64,000 nt of DNA from Pelobates cultripes (lineage: Eukaryota > Chordata > Amphibia > Anura > Pelobatidae), in the NCBI GenBank assembly GCA_933207985.1, contig OW240912.1:360772175-360836174 (forward strand), read 5' to 3'. How positions within the stretch are numbered: position 1 is the first letter of the stretch; each line of letters opens with the position of its first letter. The translations under genes and the position numbers were made by a program. The notes beneath the pieces are model-generated. The model did not search any database. It was not told where the DNA came from and saw only the letters and a program-made list of their open reading frames with translations. Shown piece by piece: positions 54,401-64,000 of this stretch.

Positions 54401-57400
54401 TAGCTTGGAGGAAAGACGAGACAGAGGGATATGATAGAAACATTTAAATATATAAAGGGAATCAACACAGTAAAGGAGGAGACTATATTTAAAAGAAGAA
54501 AACTACCACAACAAGAGGACATAGTCTTAAATTAGAGGGACAAAGGTTTAAAAATAATATCAGGAAGTATTACTTTACTGAGAGGGTAGTGGATGCATGG
54601 AATAGCATTCCAGCTGAAGTGGTAGAGGTTAACACAGTAAAGGAGTTTAAGCATGCATGGGATAGGCATAAGGCTATCCTAACTATAAGATAAGGCTAGG
54701 GACTAATGAAAGTTTTTAGAAAATTGGGCAGACTAGATGGGCCGAATGGTTCTTATCTGCCGTCACATTCTATGTTTCTATATTTCTATGTTTCTATCCC
54801 CATAAACCTTAGTTTATTAGACGAATTTAAATGATAGTTTTTCAAATGACGTGAGATTGGGGTTTCTAAGGGTCTTCTAACGGAATTAACATTTGAAAAA
54901 GGAACGAACTGAAAAAGTTTCACTATTGTTGCTATCTGTGAACTCTTTTGAATTTTTATCAATGAATTCACATGCACTGCAGTGTCCACACATGTATGTT
55001 CCCATAGGTAAGTAATTATTCAACCCTCTTTTAAGGGGAGTGGCTTTGTACCAATGTATCCTGTAGATTTTTGCCTCTCCGGGCAGTTACAGAGGGGAAA
55101 GTAGTGATCACCTGTTTAATTTGTGGGTCAGACGTCAGGATTGGCCAATAGCGCTTCAGTGTACCCATCATGAAATCCCAGCCTGCGTCATATATAAATG
55201 ATAGTTTTTCAAATAGACGGTACCCACGTGGGGACGGAAAAAGGGTGGTTAAATGTAACAAAGAGATAATAATAACAAGGTTACCTCTCAAAAAACTACC
55301 CTGTACTTGCAGATTGAAAAGATAAAAACAAACTATCCAATCCTTGACCAAAATAAATCATCAGTTTACACATTATAACTAAGTGTTAAACGACACAGCC
55401 ATGGAGTCATGTACTGATTATAATTACAGTACATAAATAATACGGCTTAATAAAACCAATAAGCCGAAAACTAGAAACAGCTTGGTTTTGGTATAGTTGT
55501 ATTGCCTGCAATGTGTTTAGAAGGACATAGAGAATTGAGTAGTACTGCAATAAAGTCCCAGTGGTTAAAATATGATCTCTCAGTATATAGTCAGGTAATC
55601 GTACAGCAAGAATGATATTAATATTTTAGTGTTTTAGTTAATTTGGTTTTAAGTATCCAAGAACGGAATAAGTAGGGACATCCCTACCATTACATCTAAA
55701 ACAGAGGAAGAATGATTAGAAAAATGCGGTGAATGAAAAACCTTTATTTAATCCTAATGGAGAAATGGTCTTAAGTCTGTAAATCCAATAGGATTCACGT
55801 TGTTTCAAATTCTTATCCCAGTCACCTTTCCGTTGTGTTTGTGGGATATATTCTATCCAGGATAACAGGGTTGATGTTCCAGGAGGGATAAGCCAAATGA
55901 CAAATGATTTAGGTAAACTAGAAAAATGGTCAGAATTGTGGCAACTGACATTTAATGTGGATAAGTGCAAGATAATGCATCTTGGACGTAAAAACCCAAG
56001 GGCAGAGTACAGAATATTTGATAGAGTCCTAACCTCAACATATGAGGAAAGGGATTTAGGGGTGATTATTTCTGATGACTTAAAGGTAGGCAGACAATGT
56101 AATAGAGCAGCAGGAAATGCTAGCAGAATGCTTGGTTGTATAGGGAGAGGTATTAGCAGTAGAAAGAGGGAAGTGCTCATGCCATTGTACAGAACACTGG
56201 TGAGACCTCACTTGGAGTATTGTACACAGTACTGGAGACCGTATCTTCAGAAGGATATTGATACCTTAGAGAGGGTTCAGAGAAGGGCTACTAAACTGGT
56301 TCATGGATTGCGGGATAAAACTTACCAGGAAAGGTTAAAGGATCTTAACATGTATAGCTTGGAGGAAAGACGAGACAGGGGGGATATGATAGAAACATTT
56401 AAATACATAAAGGGAATCAACACAGTAAAGGAGGAGACTATATTTAAAAGAAGAAAAACTACCACAACAAGAGGACATAGTCTTAAATTAGAGGGACAAA
56501 GGTTTAAAAATAATATCAGGAAGTATTACTTTACTGAGAGGGTAGTGGATGCATGGAATAGCATTCCAGCTGAAGTGGTAGAGGTTAACACAGTAAAGGA
56601 GTTTAAGCATGCATGGGATAGGCATAAGGCTATCCTAACTATAAGATAAGGCTAGGGACTAATGAAAGTTTTTAGAAAATTGGGCAGACTAGATGGGCCG
56701 AATGGTTCTTATCTGCCGTCACATTCTATGTTTCTATATTTCTATGTTTCTATCCCCATAAACCTTAGTTTATTAGACGAATTTAAATGATAGTTTTTCA
56801 AATGACGTGAGATTGGGGTTTCTAAGGGTCTTCTAACGGAATTAACATTTGAAAAAGGAACGAACTGAAAAAGTTTCACTATTGTTGCTATCTGTGAACT
56901 CTTTTGAATTTTTATCAATGAATTCACATGCACTGCAGTGTCCACACATGTATGTTCCCATAGGTAAGTAATTATTCAACCCTCTTTTAAGGGGAGTGGC
57001 TTTGTACCAATGTATCCTGTAGATTTTTGCCTCTCCGGGCAGTTACAGAGGGGAAAGTAGTGATCACCTGTTTAATTTGTGGGTCAGACGTCAGGATTGG
57101 CCAATAGCGCTTCAGTGTACCCATCATGAAATCCCAGCCTGCGTCATATGTGGCAATACAACGGATCAATTTTTGATCCAGTCCTTGAACATTGTTGTCG
57201 GTGTCTATTAAAGAACGAGCTACTAACCTCTGAATGATTTGGGATACAAGTAATGTCTAGAGAAGGGTTAGGTAACCTTCAGCATTCCATATGCTGTGGA
57301 CTACATTACCTATAATGCTCTTACAGTCATAATGCTAGCAAAGCATCAGGGGACATGCATTCCACAACATCTAAAGAGCCGAAGGATGCCTATCTCTGGT

Positions 57401-60400
57401 CTAGAGACTTGTATGGGTTACTAAAATTTCTATTGCAGTCTAATATTAATAATAATAAAAATACTATTTTCATTACATGCTAAAATAAGCCATGCTTCTA
57501 TGTCACTTGTAGTACATTTTACACATTTTCTAAAATATTATTAGACACCTTGTACTAAATATATATGGTTTCTAACAAAAAGTATAAAATTATTTTTTTT
57601 CTAGGTTAGATTTTTGGAACAGCAGAATAAAATGCTGGAGACAAAGTGGTCTTTATTACAAGAACAGAGAAATGCCCACTTTCAGATAGAACCACTGTTT
57701 GAGGCTTTTATTGGTAACCTCAGGAGACAGCTGGAGAGTCTGGGATGTGAAAGAGAACGTCTGGACTCAGAAAGGAACAATATGGAGCAATCTGTGGAAG
57801 AACTAAGGAGAAGGTATGCTGCTATTTAGATAGTTTATAATATAATAGAATAAATAAATATATTAAATGAATCCACCCGTACTGCAACATCATGGAGTTA
57901 TTCAGATATATCATATATATATATATTTATATATATACATATATATATATATACAGAGGCGGCTCTCTAATTAGGCGATTTAGGCGGCCGCCTAAGGCCT
58001 CGCACTTGCTGGGGCCTCGTGGCCCCCTAAATCGCCTTAGGGCAGACTGAACTGTCGGGTCCTCAGTCAATGACTGAGGACCCGACAGTGAGAGGGGGCT
58101 CGGTGGCTTGCCCAGTATGCCGCCGGGTGGCCTCTCCACATGGTCTGCCCACAGGGAGAGCCAGCCTCTGATCTGCAGCTCCGCCGAGTGCAGAGCTGCA
58201 GATCACATAATGTGGTTCTTGCGGGCTTACAGAGCGTTGCGGGTTACCACGGCAACGCTCTGACAGGTGCTCGCGAGGACAAGGTCTGCAGCTCTCGCGG
58301 AGCTGCAGACGGAAGTCATCCCACCTGACCACCAGGGACTGTTACCACTGGACCACCAGGGAATTCTACTGCAATACAAGGTATTTTAGTGTGTGGAGGC
58401 TTGTCATAGCCTCCACACACACTGTCCCCAACACTGCCCACCCACCCTCACTGTCCCCAACACTGCCCTCCCACCCTCACTGTCCCCAACACTGCCCTCC
58501 CACCCTCACTGCCCCCTCACTGCCCTCCCACATTCACTGCCCCCAACACTGCCCTCCCACCCTCACTGCCCCCAACACTGCCCTCCCACCCTCACTGCTC
58601 CAAACACTGCCCTCCCACCCTCACTGCCCCACACTGCCCCTCCCACCCTCACTGCCCCCCACACTGCCCTCCCACCCACCCTGCCCCAGCACTGCCCTCC
58701 CACCCTCTCTGCCCCAGCACTGCCCTCCCACCCTCACTGCCCCAGCACTGCCTCCCACTCTCCTGCCACCAACACTGCCCCTCCCACCCTCACTGCCCTC
58801 CCACCCTCACTGTCCCCAACACTGCCCTCCCACCCTCACTGCCCACCTACATACACTGCCCTCCCATCCTCACTGCCCACATACATACACTGCCCCAACA
58901 TTGCCCTCCCATCCTCACTGCCCCCCACCCACACTGCCCCAACACTGCCCACCCACATACACTGCCCTGCCACCCACACTGTGCTGCCCCAACACTGCCC
59001 TCCTACCCACACTGCCCTGCTCCCCACATACCCTGCCACACACATACCCTGCTCCGCCACCCACATACCCTGCCCCCACACTGCCCTGCCACATACCCTG
59101 CCCACCACATACACTGCACCCACGTTGCCCTGCCACCCACAGACCATGACATATACTGCCCCCAACACGGATGACCACCACATACACTGCCCCCCACATA
59201 CACTGCCCTCCACACTGATGACCACACTGACTTCCACATACACTGCCCCCCACACTGACCACCACATACACTGCCCCTATATACCCTTCCCCCACTCTGA
59301 CCACCACATACACTGCCGCCACACTAACCACCACAGACACTGTCCCCCACACTAACCACTACATACACTGCCCCCCACACTAACCATCACACTGACCACC
59401 ATAGACACTGTCCCCAACATTTACCACCACATACCCTGACCCCCACAATGACCACCACATAACTTGCCCCCCACATTAACCACCACATAACCTGCCCCCC
59501 ACAGTGACCACCACATACCCTGCCCCCCACACTGTCTCCCACACACTCTGCCCCCACACAGTTTCCCACACAAAACGCCCCACACTGTCTCCCACACACT
59601 GCCACCCACACGGTCACACACCCTGCCCTCCTACACTGTCATACACACTGCCCCCTCATGCTGTCACACACCCTGCCCTCACTACACTGTGTCCCACACA
59701 CCTTGCCCTCCCACACTGTAACACACCCTGTCCCCTCATGCTGTCACACACCCTGCCCTCACTCTAGTGTGTCCCACACACCTTGCCCTCCAACACTGTG
59801 ACACACCCTGTCCCCCCACACTGTCACACACTGCCCCCCACACTGTCACCATCCTCCACACTGCTACCCCACACTGTCATCTTCCTCCTCACTGTCACCC
59901 ACTCACACCCTGCCCCCAAAACTGTCACATTCCTCCACACTGCTCTCTCATCCGATTACCCTTTCACACACTTACACCCCTCCCATACACTGCCCCTGCA
60001 CACACTGTCACCCTTTCCAACAGTGCCTCCCACACTCTCACCTACCCACCGTCACAATTCCACACACATACAGGCACCCCCCACACTGTCACCCTCCACA
60101 TGCTGTCATGCCCCCTTCACCCAGTCTTGCTCACATTAACCTCTCCTAATCTTGTCGCTCTCACCCTCTCCATCCATACCACAATTACCGGCCCTTGCTC
60201 TTCTACACTCACCTTATCACATTAATCGCCCTAATCTTATCACATTCATCTTCTCTCATACTGTCACACTCACCCCCAACCCTGTCATACTCATCCTTTT
60301 TCACATTAACCCTTTCACTTGGGCCCAACCATGCCACACTCACCCTGTCACATAATCCTGTCCGACTCACTTTCCCTCGCCTTGTCACACTCCCTCCTCC

Positions 60401-63400
60401 AGCCGTGCAACACATAACCCATAACCCTGTCAAACTCATCCCTCTTCACCCTATCACATTAACTTCTATCCTGTCACTCATCCTGCCAAGCCACGCCACA
60501 CTCACCCTGTCACATAACCCTCCCTCATCCTGTCACTCTCACCTCCCCTCGCCCTGTCACACTTCAACCGTGCCACACTCACCCCAACAGTGAATACAGA
60601 GACTAGCTCTCTGTATCGCTGCAAGCCTGTCATACATTATAACAACAGCTCATTATACACACGATGCAACCCCTATATGTTTTTTTACTATGAGTGCTGG
60701 TGGGGGGCCTCTTGTTTGAGTTTCGCCTAAGGCCTCATAAAGTCTAGAGCCGCCACTGTATATATATATGAAGAAAATAATAAATGTCTTCAATGTTTGC
60801 CCAAATTCCAATTTCCAACAAATCATTTGTCTAAATTTTTGCATGTGCTCTCTTAAAATGTATTTAAAAGTCCAGACAATTTTAATATTATTAAGAAGAA
60901 AATATAAACTTAAAATTTTCTTAAGAAAAAGCACCCTGTATATTTAGAATTCTGTATGCTTGTTATTAATGTTTAACATTCTATTGTAGATATGAAGAAG
61001 AAGTGAACAGACGCACAGCTGCAGAGAATGAGTTTGTTGGAATAAAGAGGGTGAGTGATATCATACATAAATTGAATCTATATGTAAAAGAATAACAAAT
61101 ATAAACATATATCTATAATTTTACTGTTACTATGCATTCATCTCTTCTTCAGGATGTAGATGCAGCTTTTATAAATAGAGCGGAATTACAAGGAAAGGCT
61201 GATTCCCTGACTGAAGAGATCAGTTTCTTGAGGACTCTGTATGATGCGGTAATTATACTTTCACTTTTCTCTGTTGCTAATTTGGAAAGATTTAATATCC
61301 ATGACATCAGTCATTTTACAAGGAATGCAAAACAAGTATGAACTATATTTACAACCCCAGATATATCTAAGTATGTCAGTTTATGTCAATAACGAAGTTA
61401 TTATACGTGAGAAAATTGATTTTTTTACAACCATGCCTTGTCTGTTCTTTGTATCCTTATAGGAAATAGCCCAGCTCCAGGCTCAGATCTCAGACACCTC
61501 AGTGGTTGTGTCTATGGATAACAGTCGGGATCTGGACCTGGATGGAATCATTGCTGAGGTCAGATCTCAATATGAGGACATTGCTAACAGGAGCAGAGCT
61601 GAGGCGGAGGCCACGTACCAGTCACGGGTGAGTCTATCCAATTCAAATCATACAGATCATTACCTATAAAAAAATGTTTCTATACTAATTTTTCTTTTGC
61701 ATTTGGCAGTTTGAGGAGCTTCAGACAGCGGCAGGAAGGAATGGGAACAATCTGCAGAGCAGCAGAGATGAGATCTGTGAATTAAATCGTGCAATTCAGA
61801 GACTAAGAGGAGAAATCGACAATGTGAAAGCACAGGTAAAACAGGTTTTACATCAAGTGAATAAACCAGGTAGTTGAAGAGATAAAATTAAATAAAATTT
61901 AGATTCAGCAAAATCAGCACTTCAATTGATATTGTTAACATTTCCCAACTGTACTCACTTGAAAAAAGTGACTCTCAAAAACAGAAGTGTAACTACGAGT
62001 AATATATTATAAAATGTATAAAAACATTTCAGCGCTCTGCACTTGAATCTGCAATAAATGAAGCTGAGGAACGTGGAGAATCTGCAGTCAGAGATGCCAA
62101 GAACAAGCTTTCTGAGCTGGAAGGTGCTCTACAAAAAGCCAAGCAGGACATGGCTCGCCAACTGCGAGAATACCAGGAGTTGATGAATGTGAAACTGGCT
62201 TTGGATATTGAGATCGCCACCTACAGGAAGATGCTGGAAGGAGAGGAGGGCAGGTGAGTGCAATATCCTACTGAGAATTTACTAGGCCTTCATACAAACC
62301 GTACATTCATCAGGTTTCTAATTGTGGACCTACATCATTATGTTCCTATATGTTCTCATCATTGAGTCTTTTAGCAGGACAAATTTTAATAGCAATCTCT
62401 TTATGTCGATCTCAACATCTCAGTTCTTTAATCTGCTCTTTATTGTTTTATTCTATAATAGTAATCTTTTGCATCAAGTCTCAATCTCTACAACAATGCA
62501 AGTGTATCAGACATTATAGCAGTACTTTCACTTCCCTTGATTTGTAATACATGTTTACTTATCCCCATAATAACAAATATGTGTTTGCGAGAAAGTTGTG
62601 GAAATAGCAATAAGCATTAACGGAGAACTAGAAATTAGAAATACAAATATATGCTTTGAATGTTAGAGGTACTCCTGGCTATTTAGATTCATGACCCTTT
62701 TCTAACTAAAATAAAACAGTTTCACTTACCTTTAATCCCATTCCATGACATTCTTTCTAAGGCCGCCACTCCATCCCTGTCTGAGATCATCATTACTGAA
62801 TATCTTACCCAATATTCTGTAGAGAAGCATTCAGGGTCTACTGAGCACATAGATATAGATATCTTCACACTGTGCCAATCAGCATCTCTTCATAGAAATA
62901 TATTTTTCCAATACATCTATGGAGAGCACACAGCATCTTCACGCACAGCCTGAGGATTCTGAACATCAGCCTTGCCAGGCTTGCAGCTTCGAAAGGAGCG
63001 ATGTAAACATTGCCTTTCTCAGACAAGGCAGTGTTTACATCGTAGAGATTGCAGTAAAGTCTAATTTCATCTAAACACTACATTGAGTTGCAGTTGTTCT
63101 GCTGCTAAGAGTGCCCATTGCAAAGGCAGTATTAAATCGTATCTGGATATTAATTATTGGTGCTACGCCTCATGTTGTCTTTATTGAAAATAACATTTTA
63201 TTAACACAAGGAATATGCTTATTTTTGCTAATTTTGTTGGGTCATGTGATTGTCTACATGATACCCTTTATAATATGTGTATTTTGGTATACAGGACTGA
63301 GGCCTCACAGGCAGCCAAAACATTATTTTTCTTGGAGTTGACAGACTCCCAGTAAACATTTGGCACATACCAGCTGTTTTAACCTTTATTACATAGTGGT

Positions 63401-63634
63401 TGCAAAGAAAAACACGTATCACAGATGTAACTCACTAAGGTTCTAAAATAAAAATACAAAACTATACATTTCAAATAGAATTCCGAGTGTTAAAGAACTT
63501 TAAATTAGAAATCAAATGCCATTACATTATTATCACTTATTAATCTGACCAAATGTGAGAAAGTCATTTAGTGCTAAACTAATATTTTTTTATGTTTTGT
63601 TTTAGGTTGACTGCACATGACTCTGTTAATATAT
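51456..63634 (+). CDS. Type II keratin, gene D (exons 1-8; last exon beyond window)
   Basis: Coding exons are 51456-51908, 57605-57813, 60990-61050, 61153-61248, 61463-61627, 61710-61835, 62033-62253 and 63606-63634. The frame is open throughout and exon sizes are identical to A-C. Exon 9, the His-rich tail, should follow within about 500 bp but the window ends at 64000. Head and rod are as in the other copies. Marks are His in GHKHFSS (as in A), Tyr in GIGYGYGG, Asn in QEQRNAHFQ and Thr in DSLTEEIS. Introns 1 and 2 are swollen to 5.7 kb and 3.2 kb by insertions. The donor of exon 4 is GTAATT rather than GTAAAT. Splice sites at the other borders are unchanged, so it is probably functional. 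Confidence 0.92.
52824..52867 (-). ncRNA. Hammerhead-ribozyme-like motif of the Penelope-like element
   Basis: On the - strand, in order: GCTC (stem I, 5' side); the core CTGACGA; a GGCGT/ACGCC stem II with a GCTGAA loop; GAA; a minimal ACGCGCGT stem III; C at the cleavage position; then GAGT, which pairs with GCTC. This is the hammerhead order with the very short stem III reported for Penelope-like elements. One extra C between the core GA and stem II departs from the canonical fold, so self-cleavage is uncertain. Confidence 0.6.
53763..53930 (-). pseudogene. Penelope-like protein, extreme C-terminus, first duplicate
   Basis: On the - strand it encodes [20 protein letters not shown] and [10 protein letters not shown], the conserved C-terminal end of the GIY-YIG domain of Penelope-like proteins. 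It is cut at 53930 by the LINE insertion. The same fragment recurs at 55716-55883 with no frame change. Confidence 0.72.
53931..54797 (+). mobile_element. CR1/L2-type LINE 3' end, first duplicate
   Basis: It encodes the C-terminus of a CR1/L2 reverse transcriptase but with frame lesions (for example one G missing near 54110, relative to the second duplicate). It ends in the typical tail GGGCAGACTAGATGGGCC, ATGGTTCTTATCTGCCGTCA and (TATGTTTC)n. It is inserted into the Penelope-like element in the opposite orientation. Confidence 0.85.
54798..55190 (-). pseudogene. Penelope-like protein, GIY-YIG region, first duplicate
   Basis: On the - strand: [18 protein letters not shown], then [13 protein letters not shown], then [18 protein letters not shown], then [15 protein letters not shown] and LRFMGIE. 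This matches the RT thumb-to-GIY-YIG region of Penelope-like elements, with stop codons. The second duplicate is at 56747-57204. Confidence 0.72.
55716..55883 (-). pseudogene. Penelope-like protein, extreme C-terminus, second duplicate
   Basis: Identical in translation to 53763-53930 ([18 protein letters not shown]). Part of the tandem duplication. Confidence 0.7.
55884..56750 (+). mobile_element. CR1/L2-type LINE 3' end, second duplicate
   Basis: The same 5'-truncated LINE as 53931-54797, at an offset of 1953 bp, with the same tail. Its reverse-transcriptase C-terminus is uninterrupted. Confidence 0.87.
55897..56649 (+). CDS. CR1/L2 LINE reverse transcriptase, C-terminal 250 aa (truncated, open frame)
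   Basis: The open frame covers the palm/thumb end and post-RT region. Visible are [62 protein letters not shown] and [15 protein letters not shown], all conserved in CR1/L2-type LINEs. The catalytic YxDD motif and the endonuclease lie upstream in a full element and are absent here because of 5' truncation. It has no function of its own. The open frame suggests a recent insertion and duplication. Confidence 0.85.
   Translation: MTNDLGKLEKWSELWQLTFNVDKCKIMHLGRKNPRAEYRIFDRVLTSTYEERDLGVIISDDLKVGRQCNRAAGNASRMLGCIGRGISSRKREVLMPLYRTLVRPHLEYCTQYWRPYLQKDIDTLERVQRRATKLVHGLRDKTYQERLKDLNMYSLEERRDRGDMIETFKYIKGINTVKEETIFKRRKTTTTRGHSLKLEGQRFKNNIRKYYFTERVVDAWNSIPAEVVEVNTVKEFKHAWDRHKAILTIR
56751..57204 (-). 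pseudogene. Penelope-like protein, GIY-YIG region, second duplicate
   Basis: As for 54798-55190, and extends further upstream in the protein ([20 protein letters not shown]). It ends at the 12-bp target duplication. Confidence 0.72.
57263..57398. mobile_element. Short hAT-type MITE in intron 1 of gene D
   Basis: Orthologous to the copies in A-C. GTCTAGAG is retained on both sides, as in A. Confidence 0.75.
57954..60758. mobile_element. hAT-like element (2805 bp) in intron 2 of gene D, carrying a CT/CA-rich minisatellite
   Basis: Ends are CAGAGGCGGCTCT and AGAGCCGCCACTG (inverted repeats of hAT type), flanked by TATATATA on both sides (57946-57953, 60759-60766). No transposase is seen. The left part has GC-rich hairpins (for example GGGTCCTCAGTCA/TGACTGAGGACCC at about 58058-58085). 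The centre is the minisatellite 58420-60590. Introns 2 of A-C lack it. Confidence 0.88.
58420..60590 (+). repeat. Minisatellite of CCACCCTCACTGCCC / CCACACACTGTCAC units
   Basis: More than 2 kb of pyrimidine-rich units grade from CCCAACACTGCCCTCCCACC through CACACATACACTGCCC to CACACTGTCAC and CACATTAACCCT. Long Pro/Thr/His-rich frames on the + strand and Gly/Val-rich frames on the - strand are read-through of the repeat, open in several frames at once. Confidence 0.93.
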
Positions 63635-64000
63635 GTAAGTGAGGCAATATTTAAACAATTTAATTAAATGTTAAAAAGGACATATGCATACATAGATTAA
63701 GTGTGTAACTCACTTGTTAATGTCACACTTTAAATTATCAATAAGGTACACTGTCGCTTTCCTCTTTCCAGTGTTATATTGATCAATACATAGTTTTACA
63801 TTGTAAGCAATGTTAGTAACAATTGCTGATTATCATGTAACACACAAACACGTGGTCAGCCACACATACATATACAAATGTGCTTAATAATATACTTATC
63901 AGATAACAGATCTTAATGTAAAGTTCTAAGTAGAATTCAGACTATAATAAAACACATTTTAATAGTTATTTTAAGAACTCTGATTTTTCAAACTTTTTTT
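60767..64000 (+). other. Remainder of gene D introns 2-8
   Basis: Intronic sequence aligns with A-C. Intron 7 (62254-63605) includes a repeat-like block (about 62870-63120; ATGGAGAGCACACAGCATC and AAGGCAGTGTTTACATCG) present in A, C and D but deleted in B. The sequence after 63634 is intron 8, running off the window. Confidence 0.6.

Larger units (their letters stand above)
53261..57149. repeat. Tandem duplication of 1.95 kb (53261-55213 and 55214-57149)
   Basis: The two halves align at an offset of 1953 bp with very few differences, and each contains the same Penelope fragment and the same CR1/L2 insertion. The junction (about 55191-55213) holds an AAATGATAGTTTTTCAAAT stretch not found at the end of the second half but present at about 54827-54846. 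Confidence 0.9.
52329..57204 (-). mobile_element. Penelope-like retroelement in intron 1 of gene D, 5'-truncated, antisense
   Basis: It is flanked by a 12-bp direct repeat CTATTAAAGAAC (52317-52328 and 57205-57216). Read on the - strand it encodes the C-terminal part of a Penelope-like protein: RYWPIL..DP and [11 protein letters not shown] near 57000-57120, a Cys-rich [16 protein letters not shown] linker near 56940, and [18 protein letters not shown] near 55730-55800. The non-coding end at 52340-52900 contains the hammerhead-like motif. The element is interrupted by a CR1/L2 LINE, and a 1.95-kb part of it is tandemly duplicated. Genes A-C have no insertion here. Confidence 0.78.

Noticed and set aside
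55716..56180. A 154-codon - strand frame running from the Penelope C-terminus into the LINE
   Set aside because: Only the last ~55 codons are Penelope-like. The N-terminal part is the antisense of the CR1/L2 LINE and is open by chance.
58391..59355. Long Pro/Thr/His-rich open frames of 250-320 codons on the + strand
   Set aside because: They are read-through of the CCACCCTCACTG minisatellite, open in overlapping frames and on both strands, with no splice or promoter context.
1..64000. CRISPR arrays, bacterial operons, prophage
   Set aside because: The window is clearly vertebrate nuclear DNA. The direct repeats found are minisatellites and transposon parts with no spacer structure.

Overview
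The window looks like nuclear DNA of an anuran amphibian. The genes have short exons and AT-rich introns with GT-AG splice sites, TATA boxes and AATAAA signals. The intergenic DNA is packed with transposon families typical of frog genomes: Tc1/mariner, hAT, TTAA-targeting piggyBac-like MITEs, an L1-like LINE, CR1/L2, a Penelope-like element and LTR remnants. The species cannot be named from sequence alone. There are two assembly gaps of exactly 100 N (9532-9631 and 19903-20002).

The core is a head-to-tail array of four near-identical type II (basic) keratin genes on the + strand, here called A (16316-21493), B (27232-32174), C (39563-44529) and D (51456 to beyond the window; its last exon is missing). 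Each has the nine-exon plan of vertebrate type II keratins. Coding exons are 453, 209, 61, 96, 165, 126, 221, 29 and 155 nt, giving 504 aa with an intact frame. The head and tail are unusually rich in His, Ser and Gly, and the protein ends in HGHHC. An older paralogue is represented by a last exon at 4886-5028 that carries an in-frame TGA.

Layout: 1-2283, decayed Tc1 element split by a solo LTR; 2601-3920, hAT-like element with a CA microsatellite and a long palindrome; 4886-5186, relict keratin terminal exon; 5312-10246, dense repeat block (90-bp tandem array, LTR fragment, giant inverted repeat with a 15-bp target duplication, U2 snRNA-like array mixed with zinc-finger and reverse-transcriptase scraps, second palindromic element); 11640-15860, L1-like LINE split by a 2.3-kb hAT-like element; 16218-64000, keratin array.

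Transposons give the array a relative history. The Tc1 element downstream of each gene predates all the copies. A TTAA-flanked element sits upstream of B, C and D but is absent at the intact TTAA site of A. B and C share transposase lesions and near-identical flanks, so they are the youngest pair. C alone has an inserted Tc1-like element with an intact DD37E transposase. D alone has a 4.9-kb Penelope-like insertion in intron 1, carrying a hammerhead-ribozyme-like motif and internally duplicated, and a 2.8-kb hAT element in intron 2. The keratins would pair with type I partners, not seen here, to form epithelial intermediate filaments.
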